Source: JAEUMY01 sp031394355 (lineage in GTDB: Bacteria; Pseudomonadota; Gammaproteobacteria; Burkholderiales; Usitatibacteraceae). Taken from it: 64,000 nucleotides of DNA. The notes under the pieces were generated by a model. The model ran no database searches. It worked only from the letters and a program-made list of their open reading frames with translations, and was not told the DNA's origin. The position numbers and the translations under genes are program-made. The stretch covers positions 1-64,000 of the forward strand of contig JANNSU010000051.1 of NCBI GenBank assembly GCA_031394355.1, given 5' to 3'. Shown piece after piece: positions 42,971-52,629 of the stretch; position 1 is the first letter of the stretch, and each line of letters begins with the position of its first letter.

Positions 42971-45952
42971 ATGTCACGTCACCCCACGACTGTTCGCCCA
43001 CTTGCATCACGCGGCATGGGCACGCCTGTCAGCGCGATCGTCGCTGTACTGATCGCCACGGCTGTCGCCGCTTGTGCAGACTTGCCTCTGCGGACGCCGC
43101 AGAGCGAGAAGGGTGAGAAGAGCGAGAAAGCCGAGACGACGAGCCCTGCGAAGGGCAAGGAGGCAGCGGCTGCACGCGCTGACTCTGCTGCAGCGAGCAG
43201 TACAGCCAACGGCAAGGCGCCCGCTGTCGCGGCAACCGGGCAGATTCCACCCGTAGTGCCGCAGACGGGTGCCGTACCCGGTGCCCTGCCCTTCGGCATG
43301 CCCGGCGCCACGCCGGAACCGAGGCGCTATGACCTCGTTATCACCCGCGACGCGAAAACGTCCAAGGGCATTGTGCTGCATCACAACGTGAAAGAGCGCC
43401 ACTACTTCGAGATTCCCGAGGCACTCCTGGGCAAGGATCTGTTCTGGTCAGTTGAAGTGGCGCAGGCCTCGGAGGGCAATGCGTTCAACGGCATGCCGCT
43501 CGGCCACAAGGTGGTGCGTTTCGAGCGTGTGGGCAATCGCATCCTGCTTCGCGGCGTGACGTTCGGTCGTCGCGGCAGTGCAGACCTCAAGGCGGCGACA
43601 GAGGCGGTTGGCCTGGCACCCATTCTCATGACCTTCAACATCGAAGCCGAGGGCAGCGAACGGTCCTTGCTGGCCCTGGGCAAGCCGCCGGAGAAGAGTG
43701 CCGAGACCAAGCCCGACGCTGCGAATGCAAACCCGGCCCAGGCCAAGCCGGAAGACAAATCTGGCGAGACCAAATCGGAAGACAGCAAATCCCCGGGAAA
43801 GCCGGCAGACACCGGGACCCCGGCAACAGCGGCCGACACCAAACCGCCTTCGGACAAAGCCGCTGGCGACAGCGCTGGCCTGTCTGCGAAAGATGCCACC
43901 GCCAAGGAAGCCAGCCCCAAAGTGCTGCCAGCGAAAGAAAAGTGGCCCGTTATTGAAGTCACCCGTCTGCTCACCACGACCTCGCCAGACCTGGTGGATT
44001 CGCGGGCGATGGGTCCGTCGGGTCTGATGAGCACCGACCCTTCGCGCAGTCTCGTGAATCAGGTCAAGGTGTTTCCGTACAACGTCGAGATCCGTACAAC
44101 GCTCACGTTTTCCTCGGTGCCGCTGCCGCAGATGCCAGCACCGGGGCAACCCTTCGCGCCCAGCGTGCCGCGCAATCCCAGCCGCAGTGCCGTGGTGCAC
44201 TACAGCCTTGCCGAGCTGCCAGCAATGCCGATGATGGGCCGCTATGCCGACGCGCGCGTGGGCTATTTCACCGAGCGATTCCAGGAATACGGCGGTGATC
44301 GCAGCGGCGTGCGCCCGCGCGAGTTCATCACCCGCTTCCGTCTCGACAAGAAAGATCCGACCGCGGCCGTATCCGAGCCAATCCTGCCCATCGTGTTCCA
44401 CATCGCACCCGAAGTGCCGGAGAAATGGCGCAAGTACATGAAGCAGGGCGTGGAGGACTGGCAGCCCGCATTCGAGAAGGCAGGTTTCAAGAACGCGATC
44501 ATTGCAGTCGATGCGCCATCCAAAACGGCCCAGCCCGACTGGGACCCGGAGGACGCACGTTTCTCCGTCATCCGCTGGGTCGCCATGCCAGTGGCCAACG
44601 CGATGGGTCCGTCGGTGCATGACCCGCGCTCGGGCGAGGTGATCTCCGCGCACATCGTCTTCTGGCACGACATCCTGCGGCTCATGGAACAGTGGTACTA
44701 CATCCAGGCCGGCACGGCGGACAAGCGCGTGAATGCGCTGCCGCTGTCCGATGAAGTACTGGGCGAGGCGCTCCGCTCGGTGACGGCGCACGAGGTGGGC
44801 CACACACTGGGGCTTCGCCACAACAACCGTGCCTCCACCGCGTATTCCGTGAAGCAGTTGCGCGACCCGGCCTTCACCAGCCGCGAGGGCACAGGTGCCT
44901 CCATCATGTCCTATGGCCGCTTCAATTCGGTGGCTCAGCCGGGCGATGGGGTGACGAGCTTTGTGCCGCGCCTCGGGCCCTACGATTTCTTCGCCATCGA
45001 CTGGGGCTATCGTCCGCTCGGCAAGTCCATGCCGGAGGCGGAAGAGCCCTTGCTCGACAAGATGGCTGCACGCCAGATCGAAAATCCGCAGCTCGGATTC
45101 GGCGGCGAGGACTGGCCGTCCCTGTGGGACCCGGACGTCCAGTCCGAAAACATCGGCCGCGAGCGCGTGCTGGCCACCAAGCTTTCGCTGGCATCGCTGC
45201 AACGCGCAGCCGAGCGACTGGTGCCTGCGACGACGAAACTGGGCGAGGGTTATGACGATCTGCGGACGACCTATTTTTCGATCATCAATCAGCGCGCCAA
45301 CTACCTCTATTCCACGATCAAGCTCATCGGCGGCGTGCGCGAAACCCGTTACCTGGGTGGCCGCGGCGGGGATAGCTTCGTGCGCACGACCTTGAAGGAG
45401 CAGCAGGCCGCGCTCGATCTCTTGCTATCGGAGGGGCTCACCACGCCGCGCTGGCTCTTGGACCCGCGCCTCTTGAATCGCATTGAGCCCGCGTTTCTCA
45501 GCGCGCCGCTCTTGCGCTCGCAGGAGAATCTGCTGCGCGAGATGCTTTCGCCACTGCGATTCAGGCTGCTGGAGGACGCGGAGCTGGTCAATCCCGGTCA
45601 GGGTCTCACTGCCGCACGCTATCTCGCGACGGTGCAGCAGGGCGTGTTCAGCGAGCTCCGCCAGGCCAAGCCGCGCATCGACGTGACACGGCGCGAGCTG
45701 CAGCGCAGCTTTCTCAACCAGCTGAAGAATTATTCCGGCGAGGTGCAACGCGTGAACAACTTTGCCGACTTGCTGGCCAGCCTGCTGTCGTCGGCAACCG
45801 TGGATTTGCGTCCGGCGGCCATCAACGGCCTCAAGGTGTTGCAGCAGCAGGCGCTGGCCGCAGTACCGAATGCAGCGGATGAGTCATCGCGTTTGCATTT
45901 GCAGCAGCTCGCGCGTGAGGCGGAGCAGATTTTGAAAATTCGCGGCAGTTAG
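42971..45952 (+). CDS. Zinc-dependent metalloprotease, lipoprotein (DUF5117/DUF4953-like)
   Basis: 993 residues from the ATG at 42971 (RBS GGAAAG). A lipoprotein-type leader ends in ATAVAACADL. A charged, Lys/Glu/Ala-rich region follows (about 40-90), then a beta domain, and a long Lys-Pro-Glu linker (about 225-315). The metzincin motif is TAHEVGHTLGLRHNN (HExxHxxGxxH), with IMSYGRFNSV as the Met-turn. Family members are large outer-membrane or periplasmic peptidases of unknown substrate. The start at 43016 is an alternative. No palindrome copy is present, but one lies just downstream at 45973. Confidence 0.85.
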   Translation: MSRHPTTVRPLASRGMGTPVSAIVAVLIATAVAACADLPLRTPQSEKGEKSEKAETTSPAKGKEAAAARADSAAASSTANGKAPAVAATGQIPPVVPQTGAVPGALPFGMPGATPEPRRYDLVITRDAKTSKGIVLHHNVKERHYFEIPEALLGKDLFWSVEVAQASEGNAFNGMPLGHKVVRFERVGNRILLRGVTFGRRGSADLKAATEAVGLAPILMTFNIEAEGSERSLLALGKPPEKSAETKPDAANANPAQAKPEDKSGETKSEDSKSPGKPADTGTPATAADTKPPSDKAAGDSAGLSAKDATAKEASPKVLPAKEKWPVIEVTRLLTTTSPDLVDSRAMGPSGLMSTDPSRSLVNQVKVFPYNVEIRTTLTFSSVPLPQMPAPGQPFAPSVPRNPSRSAVVHYSLAELPAMPMMGRYADARVGYFTERFQEYGGDRSGVRPREFITRFRLDKKDPTAAVSEPILPIVFHIAPEVPEKWRKYMKQGVEDWQPAFEKAGFKNAIIAVDAPSKTAQPDWDPEDARFSVIRWVAMPVANAMGPSVHDPRSGEVISAHIVFWHDILRLMEQWYYIQAGTADKRVNALPLSDEVLGEALRSVTAHEVGHTLGLRHNNRASTAYSVKQLRDPAFTSREGTGASIMSYGRFNSVAQPGDGVTSFVPRLGPYDFFAIDWGYRPLGKSMPEAEEPLLDKMAARQIENPQLGFGGEDWPSLWDPDVQSENIGRERVLATKLSLASLQRAAERLVPATTKLGEGYDDLRTTYFSIINQRANYLYSTIKLIGGVRETRYLGGRGGDSFVRTTLKEQQAALDLLLSEGLTTPRWLLDPRLLNRIEPAFLSAPLLRSQENLLREMLSPLRFRLLEDAELVNPGQGLTAARYLATVQQGVFSELRQAKPRIDVTRRELQRSFLNQLKNYSGEVQRVNNFADLLASLLSSATVDLRPAAINGLKVLQQQALAAVPNAADESSRLHLQQLAREAEQILKIRGS

Positions 45953-45972
45953 GCTTTGGGTGGGAACTGTCT

Positions 45973-45984
45973 GCGAATATTCGC
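45973..45984. repeat. GCGAATATTCGC palindrome, intergenic
   Basis: Exact copy, 21 bp after the metalloprotease stop; first copy after the 23.7-kb gap. Confidence 0.95.
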
Positions 45985-46002
45985 AGCCGTGGCGCGAAGG
46001 AC

Positions 46003-46096
46003 TTCCCCCTTTGGATAAAGGGGGACCGAGGGGGATTTCGATCAGCCATGGAGCCTAAGGCAAATCCCCCCAACCCCCCTTTGTCAAAGGGGGGCT
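46003..46096. repeat. CCCCCTTT/AAAGGGGG repeat, copy C (paired)
   Basis: Two hairpins of this family in inverted orientation, flanked on each side by an exact 12-bp palindrome. Confidence 0.75.
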
Positions 46097-46107
46097 TCCG
46101 GCGAGAC

Positions 46108-46119
46108 GCGAATATTCGC
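46108..46119. repeat. GCGAATATTCGC palindrome, intergenic
   Basis: Exact copy, followed by a GTAGCCCGGAT remnant at 46126. Confidence 0.95.
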
Positions 46120-46154
46120 AGCCGCGTAGCCCGGATCAGCCAGCAATCCTCCGG

Positions 46155-47435
46155 TCAGTCGGCGAGACGGTGGCGCATCTTGCGCAGGCCCAACACCAGC
46201 GCCACCAGGATGATCGGTACCGACAAGCCGATGGCAAGATCCGGATCGACTGGCACACCCAACGTCTTCAGCGACTTGGCCAGGTAGCCGACCAGCCCTG
46301 CAGCGTAGTAGGCAATGGCGACGACGGAGAGTCCCTCGACAGTCTGCTGCAGCCGCAGTTGAAGCTTGGCGCGACGGTTCATCTGCGTGAGCAGCTCCTG
46401 ATTCTGCTGCGCGAGACCGATATCCACGCGTGTGCGCAGAAACTGGCTCGATCGCGCGATGCGGGCCGAGAGCTCTTCCTGCCGACGCGCGATGGCGCTG
46501 CAGGTCGCCATGGCGGGCGCCAGCCGCCGCTCCATGAATTCCTCCATCGTCTGCAGCCCGGTGATGCGCTGCTCGCGCAGCTCCAGTACGCGGCGCTTCA
46601 CCAGATCGTAGTAGGCCTGCGAGGCACCAAAGCGGAAGGCACTGGTGGATAAAGATTGCTCGACCAGTGCCGCAAGCCGCGTGAGGTCATCCAGCAACAC
46701 TGTGTCCTGCGACGGATCTGCGCGCGACATGCGCTGCGTGAGCTGGGCCAGCTCCTCCTCGGATTTGTTGAGAAAGGCGCCGACCTGGCGCGCAATGGGA
46801 AACCCCAGCAGCGCCATCACACGGTAGGTTTCGATCTCCAGCAGTCGCTGCACCACGCGCCCCGCCTGGCGGCTGGTGAGCGACTTGTCCAGCAACAGGA
46901 AGCGCAGGAAGCCGTCGCCGTCGATGCGGAAGTCGGTGAACACCCACGCAGCACCTTCACTGATCTCCGCGCCGATCGGTGCCCCTGCGAATATTCGCTG
47001 CTCCGAGACGACCCGCGGCTCGTTGTATTCCGGTGCGCGCAACATGACATGCGCTGCAGCCATGATCTTGCCCGGGAGTGCGCCCACCCAATCTGCGGGG
47101 ACGGCATCCAGCGCGGTCGCATCGGGACGATCCGCAGCCGTTGCCACCCGAAAGAACGTATAGCTGGAGAACTCGGTGTGGCGCTCCCATTTGAACCGGA
47201 AGCTGCCCGCATCAACGATGAGATGGCCGGTATCCACCGATGGCAGCGCAATATTGAGCAGCTTGCCAAGATCCGCCAATGCCTTGGCCTCGGCGTCGCG
47301 CTGGCTGTCGTCCATCAGCAAGGCGATGTACGAGACGTGCTCCGGCGTGGTCAGTGACGCAGGCGGGCGGGCGTGAACCTCGTTCGCCAGCGCGAGACGA
47401 AGGGGATGATTGTCAGGCAGTGCGGTAGGAGCCAT
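46155..47435 (-). CDS. DUF3422 family membrane protein
   Basis: 426 residues from the ATG at 47435 (MAPTALPDNHPLRLALANEV). Family marks are NEVHARPPASLTTPEHVSYI, FKWERHTEFSSYTFF, LLDKSLTSRQAGRVVQRLLE and a C-terminal hairpin of two membrane helices (VEGLSVVAIAYYAAGLVGYL, and DLAIGLSVPIILVALVLGLR). The middle is predicted coiled-coil (RRQEELSARIARSSQFLRTR). Function unknown. The longer in-frame reading to 47597 adds no family sequence. Confidence 0.88.
   Translation of the reverse strand: MAPTALPDNHPLRLALANEVHARPPASLTTPEHVSYIALLMDDSQRDAEAKALADLGKLLNIALPSVDTGHLIVDAGSFRFKWERHTEFSSYTFFRVATAADRPDATALDAVPADWVGALPGKIMAAAHVMLRAPEYNEPRVVSEQRIFAGAPIGAEISEGAAWVFTDFRIDGDGFLRFLLLDKSLTSRQAGRVVQRLLEIETYRVMALLGFPIARQVGAFLNKSEEELAQLTQRMSRADPSQDTVLLDDLTRLAALVEQSLSTSAFRFGASQAYYDLVKRRVLELREQRITGLQTMEEFMERRLAPAMATCSAIARRQEELSARIARSSQFLRTRVDIGLAQQNQELLTQMNRRAKLQLRLQQTVEGLSVVAIAYYAAGLVGYLAKSLKTLGVPVDPDLAIGLSVPIILVALVLGLRKMRHRLAD
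46987..46998. repeat. GCGAATATTCGC palindrome, in DUF3422 gene
   Basis: Exact copy; frame gives RIFA. Confidence 0.95.
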
Positions 47436-47621
47436 GCGCCAATTTACTCCACCCCGGGTTCCTTGATGGCGCGCACCCGACGATGGCACCAGCGCCCGCA
47501 AATGCAGAACATCATGAATGCGACCCTGTCTTGACAGCCCGAATGGAGTACCGCAGGGCCTCAACAAATATTGATTATGCGCTGCACAAACTGTCAAGTG
47601 ATTGAGGTCAACAAGATCGCG

Positions 47622-48419
47622 TCAGGCAGACTTTCGATTCGCCCAAACCAGCATCGCAATCCCCGCAACGATCATCGGCAGCGACAGCCATTGCCCCATC
47701 GACAGATTCAACGCCAGCAAGCCGAGGAATGAATCCGGCTCACGGCCAAACTCCGCGATGAAGCGGAACGCGCCATAGCCGATCAGGAACACCGCAGACA
47801 CCGCACCCACAGGACGCGGCTTCTTCGAGAACCACCAGAGGATGAAGAACAGCGCCAGCCCTTCGAGGAAGAACTGGTAGAGCTGCGAAGGATGACGCAG
47901 CGTTGGCAGGCGATCCACCTGCGGGAACCACATCGCCCAGGGAATCGTGTTCGCCTCGACAATCCGCCCCGGCAGTTCGCCGTTGATGAAATTGCCCATG
48001 CGCCCCGCCGCCAATCCCGTCGGCACCAGCGGCGCAATGAAGTCGGTGATCTTCAGCCACGGCATCTTGTATTTGCGCGCAATGAGAATCATCGCCACAA
48101 GCACGCCGAGAAATCCGCCATGGAAGGACATGCCGCCCTGCCACACGTAAAGGATTTCCAACGGATTCGCGAGGTAGTAGCCCGGCTTGTAGAAAATGAT
48201 GTACCCGATGCGCCCGCCAAGGATCACGCCCAGCACGCCGTAGAACAGCAGATCGTCCAGCATCTGCATCGTGAACCCGCGCTCCGGAAACGCCTTGATG
48301 CGCGACCGCCCCAACCACCAGAACAGCGCGAAGGCGACCACATACATCAGCCCGTACCAGCGGATGGCGATAGGGCCGAGTGAGAGCGCGATGGGGTCGA
48401 ATTGGGGGTGGGTGAGCAT
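47622..48419 (-). CDS. lgt: Prolipoprotein diacylglyceryl transferase
   Basis: 265 residues, seven membrane helices. Lgt adds diacylglycerol from phosphatidylglycerol to the lipobox Cys of prolipoproteins. The signature GRMGNFINGELPGR is intact, as are HGGFLGVLVAM and the N-terminal PIAIRWYGLMYVVAF. Several lipoproteins in this window (31192, 42971, 59542) are potential substrates. Confidence 0.97.
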   Translation of the reverse strand: MLTHPQFDPIALSLGPIAIRWYGLMYVVAFALFWWLGRSRIKAFPERGFTMQMLDDLLFYGVLGVILGGRIGYIIFYKPGYYLANPLEILYVWQGGMSFHGGFLGVLVAMILIARKYKMPWLKITDFIAPLVPTGLAAGRMGNFINGELPGRIVEANTIPWAMWFPQVDRLPTLRHPSQLYQFFLEGLALFFILWWFSKKPRPVGAVSAVFLIGYGAFRFIAEFGREPDSFLGLLALNLSMGQWLSLPMIVAGIAMLVWANRKSA

Positions 48420-48422
48420 TTC

Positions 48423-48452
48423 GGGTGATGGGCGATGGGTGATGGGTGATGA
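48423..48452. repeat. GATGGGYGATGGGTGATGG repeat
   Basis: Tandem GGGTGAT-type unit just upstream of lgt; a second copy is at 59394-59428. Confidence 0.6.
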
Positions 48453-48496
48453 GCAATCGGGCGTGCGGGCGGATTGTACGCGGACCTCTCAAGTTG

Positions 48497-48525
48497 CCGT
48501 CACCCCGGCGCAGGCCGGGGTCCAG
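48497..48525. repeat. REP-like CCCCGGCGCAGGCCGGGG hairpin
   Basis: Inverted CCCCGGC/GCCGGGG arms. Related to 49609-49634 and 50725-50753. Confidence 0.65.
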
Positions 48526-48554
48526 TGGAGTCTGCATCAATCCAGTGAAACATC

Positions 48555-48566
48555 ACGAATATTCGC
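48555..48566. repeat. Palindrome variant ACGAATATTCGC
   Basis: One outer mismatch, 7 bp after the Bug gene's stop (minus strand). Confidence 0.85.
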
Positions 48567-48572
48567 AACCCC

Positions 48573-49541
48573 TCACTCCGCCTTGATATTCGCCTTCTTC
48601 ACCACATCACCCCAGCGCTTGGCTTCCACCTTGATGAACTCGGTGAACTCTTTGGGCGAGCTGGTGATGATCTCTGCGGTCTCGGCTTGCAGGCGCTCAC
48701 CGACGGCTGGTGTTTTGCCCGCTGCGACGGCGGCCTGGTAAAGCTTGTCGACGATGTCCTTCGGCGTGCCGGCAGGCACCATGAGGCCGTACCACTGAGA
48801 CGTCTCAAACCCGGGGAAGCCGGACTCGGCAACGGTGGGCACATCAGGCAACACGGGTGTGCGCTTCAACGAGCCGACAGCCAGGGGACGGAACTTGCCG
48901 TTCTTCACATGCTGCAGCAGCGGTGGCGCGCCGGTGAACGTGGATTCCAGCCGTCCGCCCATGAGATCGGTGAGCATCGGGCCGGTGCCTTTGTAGGGCA
49001 CGTGTTGCGTGTCGATGCCCGCGACCATGTTGAGATATTCCATCGCCAGATGGCCCGAGCTGCCGTTGCCGGCGGAGCCATAGTTCACCGCACCCGGCTT
49101 GGCCTTGGCCATCGCGATGTATTCCTTAAGCGTTTTGGCCGACACCTTCTCCGCGTTCACCACGACGAGGTTCGGCACCTTCACCAGCATGGTGACGGGA
49201 ATGAAATCCTTCTCTGCGTCATACGGCAGCTTGGCAAACATGGCCGGGTTCACGGCCAGCGTGCCGACGTGGCCCAGGATCAATGTGTGGCCGTCCGCAG
49301 GGGCCGCCTTCACGTCCTGCATGGCGATGTTGCCCGCTGCGCCGCCCTTGTTCTCCACATAAACGTTGACGCCGAGGATCTTGCTCATCTCCTGCGCGAA
49401 GGCGCGCGAGATGATTTCCGAGCTGCCGCCGGGTGCGAAGGGCACGACGAGGCGGATGGGTTTATTGGCTTGGGGGTATTGGGCGTGGGCTACAGCAGCG
49501 GCAAATGAAACGGCGACAACAAGCGTTGCGAATATTCGCAT
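48573..49541 (-). CDS. Bug/TctC-family tripartite tricarboxylate transporter substrate-binding protein
   Basis: 322 residues from the ATG at 49541. Signal peptide MRIFATLVVAVSFAAAVAHA. Family marks: ANKPIRLVVPFAPGGSSEII, NKGGAAGNIAMQDVKAAPAD, YGSAGNGSSGHLAMEYL and LPDVPTVAESGFPGFE. It binds a carboxylate ligand in the periplasm; no transporter partner is nearby, as is common for Bug proteins. The palindrome at 49528-49539 overlaps the second to fifth codons of the signal peptide and encodes RIFA. Confidence 0.92.
   Translation of the reverse strand: MRIFATLVVAVSFAAAVAHAQYPQANKPIRLVVPFAPGGSSEIISRAFAQEMSKILGVNVYVENKGGAAGNIAMQDVKAAPADGHTLILGHVGTLAVNPAMFAKLPYDAEKDFIPVTMLVKVPNLVVVNAEKVSAKTLKEYIAMAKAKPGAVNYGSAGNGSSGHLAMEYLNMVAGIDTQHVPYKGTGPMLTDLMGGRLESTFTGAPPLLQHVKNGKFRPLAVGSLKRTPVLPDVPTVAESGFPGFETSQWYGLMVPAGTPKDIVDKLYQAAVAAGKTPAVGERLQAETAEIITSSPKEFTEFIKVEAKRWGDVVKKANIKAE
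49528..49539. repeat. GCGAATATTCGC palindrome, directly after Bug start codon
   Basis: Exact copy; frame gives RIFA in the signal peptide, one base after ATG. Confidence 0.95.
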
Positions 49542-49608
49542 GGGGTTCCTCCTGAGCATTGATCTTGTTTGGTGAATGCACATCATCGTGGAGTCTACCC
49601 CCGCTCGT

Positions 49609-49634
49609 CGTCCCGGCGAAAGCCGGGACCCCGT
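49609..49634. repeat. REP-like CCCGGCGAAAGCCGGG hairpin
   Basis: Perfect inverted arms around AAA. It matches the hairpin at 188-213 next to IS110. Confidence 0.7.
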
Positions 49635-49651
49635 GTCGTGACCTCGGAAGA

Positions 49652-50623
49652 TCAGTGATATCCCCAAAGAAACTCAACCTTTTTGGTCATTCCCGAGTGC
49701 AGCAAGACATAGCCATCACGGTTGTAGCCTGAGTAGAAAAGCACGACTTCAGTCTTACCATCCGCATCAAAGTCGCCAAATTCCAACACACTCAGGTCCG
49801 CCGACAGCCAGCCAGTGTTGGGTAGAACCCTGTGAACTACATGGGAGCGGTCAGGATTGGATACAACAACAAAGTCTCCAACATCATCAAGGAACTCCTG
49901 CGACTCATGAACCTTCGGGCGACATGCCTTCCTGCCCGACGTGCTCAACCCAACGATCAGAAGCTCGGTTCCGCGCACATTTTTGAACGACTTCTTCACC
50001 TTCAGCAATGCGGCAGGGATTGCTGCGCTCCTTGATTCTTGTTCCGGAAAGTACGCTTTGCAAGTCGAGGTTTCCTGGAGGATGCGGGCGAGAGCGGTCA
50101 ACGCAAGTCTGGATGCCGAAGCAGATGGTTTGCTGATTCGCCAGCGTTCTGGGTCACTCACATTGCGTTCACTATTTGTCATGGTCTTGGGAGTGGCGGC
50201 AGGCAGCCCTGGCCATCCTCCGAACTCCGGCAATCGTCCCTTAGAGGTCTCGGCATTTAGCCCAGCTGGAATTTCGAGCCATCCGATGTCATGGCAACAG
50301 AACTCTCTCTTCTTGAGACCAGACGTCATGAAAGGCCTTCTCTTGTCGTCCCTGAATTCCGAGTAAAGGGTTTCAAAGAGCGCGATGCCGTTTGCGTCAC
50401 ACTCCTCCGAATCAGAGCCACCAGGACAGACAGAGAGCCATTGACCGTTTCCTTTCATAAACACGGCTCTGAGCCTCGTACTGTAGACATCCACCGTCTC
50501 GCCTGATTCGGTGACTTGGCGCCTGCCAACGTCCTCCAGCATGGCAACTGCCGTCTGCCTTGCACTTGCCGACAATGCTGCAAGTCCACAAGCCAATGCG
50601 AATATTCGCAGCGTCCCGATCAT
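49652..50623 (-). CDS. Secreted hypothetical protein
   Basis: 323 residues with a signal peptide (MIGTLRIFALACGLAALSAS). The C-terminal third has EFGDFDADGKTEVVLFYSGY, like an FG-GAP/VCBS calcium-binding repeat, followed by NRDGYVLLHSG. The middle has paired Cys (FCCHDIGW). Otherwise not recognised. Codon usage looks less GC-rich than the flanking ilvD. The palindrome at 50598-50609 again encodes RIFA within the signal peptide. Confidence 0.65.
   Translation of the reverse strand: MIGTLRIFALACGLAALSASARQTAVAMLEDVGRRQVTESGETVDVYSTRLRAVFMKGNGQWLSVCPGGSDSEECDANGIALFETLYSEFRDDKRRPFMTSGLKKREFCCHDIGWLEIPAGLNAETSKGRLPEFGGWPGLPAATPKTMTNSERNVSDPERWRISKPSASASRLALTALARILQETSTCKAYFPEQESRSAAIPAALLKVKKSFKNVRGTELLIVGLSTSGRKACRPKVHESQEFLDDVGDFVVVSNPDRSHVVHRVLPNTGWLSADLSVLEFGDFDADGKTEVVLFYSGYNRDGYVLLHSGMTKKVEFLWGYH
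50598..50609. repeat. GCGAATATTCGC palindrome, in signal peptide region
   Basis: Exact copy; frame gives RIFA. Confidence 0.95.
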
Positions 50624-50724
50624 TTCTCAGCTCCCACTGAAGTAGAATTCCCGGCAAATCTACGCTTCAGCGCAGACTCCGTCGGGACACAATTCTGTCT
50701 GGATTCTGGCAACACCAACGCCAC

Positions 50725-50753
50725 TGGGTCCCGGCCTGCGCCGGGACGACAGC
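50725..50753. repeat. REP-like GTCCCGGC...GCCGGGAC hairpin before ilvD
   Basis: Inverted arms, 34 bp before the ilvD start; could influence its leader. Confidence 0.6.
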
Positions 50754-50786
50754 CCCCCAATCAGCTCTGCGCAAAGAAACAAGACC

Positions 50787-52460
50787 ATGCCCGACAACAA
50801 ACGCTCCTCCCTCATCACCGCAGGCGTTGCCCGCTCCCCCAACCGCGCCATGCTGCGCGCTGTCGGCTTCAAGGATGGCGACTTCGACAAGCCCATCGTC
50901 GGCGTGGCCAACGGCCACTCCACCATGAACCCGTGCAATGCCGGCATCCAGCCGCTGGTCGACAAGGCCATCGCAGCGCTGGAAGGCAACGGCGCCAAGC
51001 CGCAGATGTTCGGCGTGCCGACCATCACCGACGGCATCGGCATGGGCACAGAGGCGATGAAGTATTCGCTGGTGTCGCGCGAGGTTATCGCGGACTGCAT
51101 TGAGACCAGCGTCAACGGCCAGGCCATGGATGGCGTGCTGGTCGTGGGCGGCTGCGACAAGAACATGCCGGGCGGCATGATCGCCATGGCGCGCATCAAC
51201 GTGCCGGGCATCTACGTCTACGCGGGCACCATCAAGCCGGGCAAGTGGAAGGGGCAGGATCTCACCGTCGTCTCCGTGTTTGAGGCGGTCGGCGCGCACA
51301 CCGCCGGCAAGATGAGTGACGAAGACCTGCTCGGCATCGAGAAGAACGCCTGCCCAAGCGTCGGCGCGTGTGGCGGCATGTTCACCGCCAACACCATGTC
51401 CTCCAGCTTCGAGGCGCTGGGCATGAGCCTGCTCGGCAGCTCGCAGATGGCCTCGCCTGACGCAGAGAAGGCCGACTCTGCTGCCGCATCCGCCCTCACG
51501 CTCATCAACGCGATCAAGAACGACATCAAGCCGCGCGACATCATCACGCGCAAATCCATCGAGAACGCCGTCTCGCTCATCATGGCCACCGGCGGCTCCA
51601 CCAACGCCGTACTGCACTACCTCGCCATCGCGCACGCGGCGGAAGTGGAATGGACCATTGAGGATTTCGAGCGCGTGCGCAGCAAGACACCGGTGCTGTG
51701 CGACCTCAAGCCTTCCGGCCGTTTCGTCGCCACGGATTTCCACAAGGCGGGCGGCGTGCCGCAGGTGCTGAAGCTGCTGCTCGACAACGGCCGCCTGCAC
51801 GGCGACTGCCTCACCATCACCGGCCGCACCATGGCCGAAGAGCTGGCGAATGTCTCCAGCGATCCGCGCGTGGACCAGGAAGTGATCCGCCCGTGGAGCA
51901 ACCCCATGTATCGCGCTGGCCACCTCGCCATCCTCAAGGGCAATCTCGCCCCCGAAGGTGCCGTCGCCAAGATCACCGGCCTCAAGAATCCCGCCATCAC
52001 CGGCCCCGCGCGCGTGTTCAACAGCGAGCCGGAAGCCATGACCGCCATCCTCGCCAACCAGATCAAGGCCGGCGATGTCGTCGTCATCCGCTATGAAGGC
52101 CCCAAGGGCGGCCCCGGCATGCAGGAAATGCTGGCGCCCACGTCAGCGCTGGTAGGCCAGGGCCTGGGCGAGAGTGTCGGCCTCATCACCGACGGCCGCT
52201 TCTCTGGCGGCACCTGGGGCATGGTCGTGGGCCACGTGGCGCCGGAAGCGTTTGAAGGCGGCACGATTGCGCTGGTGCAGGAAGGTGATTCCATCACCAT
52301 TGATGCCTACAAGCTGCGCATTCAGTTGAATGTGGATGAGGCGGAGTTGGCGCTGCGCAAGGCGGCCTGGGTGCAGCCGAAGCCGAGGTATACGAAGGGG
52401 TTGCTGGGGAAGTATGTGAAGTTGGTGGGGACGGCTAGTAAGGGGGCGGTGACGGGGTAG
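50787..52460 (+). CDS. ilvD: Dihydroxy-acid dehydratase
   Basis: 557 residues. Catalyses the third step of branched-chain amino-acid synthesis. Cluster and Mg ligands are visible: NPCNAGIQPL (first Cys), VVGGCDKNMPGGMIAMARIN (second Cys), and CPSVGACGGMFTANTMSS (third Cys). The C-terminal ITDGRFSGGTWGMVVGHVAP is also standard. The length matches the short enzymes (about 560 aa) rather than the 616-residue E. coli type, which suggests a [2Fe-2S] form; that is inference. It is followed by AT-richer accessory DNA. Confidence 0.97.
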   Translation: MPDNKRSSLITAGVARSPNRAMLRAVGFKDGDFDKPIVGVANGHSTMNPCNAGIQPLVDKAIAALEGNGAKPQMFGVPTITDGIGMGTEAMKYSLVSREVIADCIETSVNGQAMDGVLVVGGCDKNMPGGMIAMARINVPGIYVYAGTIKPGKWKGQDLTVVSVFEAVGAHTAGKMSDEDLLGIEKNACPSVGACGGMFTANTMSSSFEALGMSLLGSSQMASPDAEKADSAAASALTLINAIKNDIKPRDIITRKSIENAVSLIMATGGSTNAVLHYLAIAHAAEVEWTIEDFERVRSKTPVLCDLKPSGRFVATDFHKAGGVPQVLKLLLDNGRLHGDCLTITGRTMAEELANVSSDPRVDQEVIRPWSNPMYRAGHLAILKGNLAPEGAVAKITGLKNPAITGPARVFNSEPEAMTAILANQIKAGDVVVIRYEGPKGGPGMQEMLAPTSALVGQGLGESVGLITDGRFSGGTWGMVVGHVAPEAFEGGTIALVQEGDSITIDAYKLRIQLNVDEAELALRKAAWVQPKPRYTKGLLGKYVKLVGTASKGAVTG

Positions 52461-52629
52461 GAGCAAGAAAAGCCTAGGGATTGCATGTGGACAGCGAAGA
52501 GATTAGATTGCGCAACAGTACTAGTCGCACTCCGATTCTTGGAATTTGAAGTGCACCCCCCCATTGCCTGCATCTTTGCAGAAGTACATATGACAACATC
52601 AATAGCTTGCAAAAGCATTTAGATAAGCA
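52461..52629 (+). promoter_or_regulatory. AT-rich leader of the TIGR04255-like operon
   Basis: 169 bp with a drop in GC compared with ilvD. It should contain the operon promoter. No specific box is claimed. Confidence 0.35.

Noticed and set aside
43448..45202. 584-codon open frame on the minus strand
   Set aside because: Antisense of the metalloprotease; His/Arg/Gly-rich shadow with no domain, while the plus strand has an intact metzincin motif.
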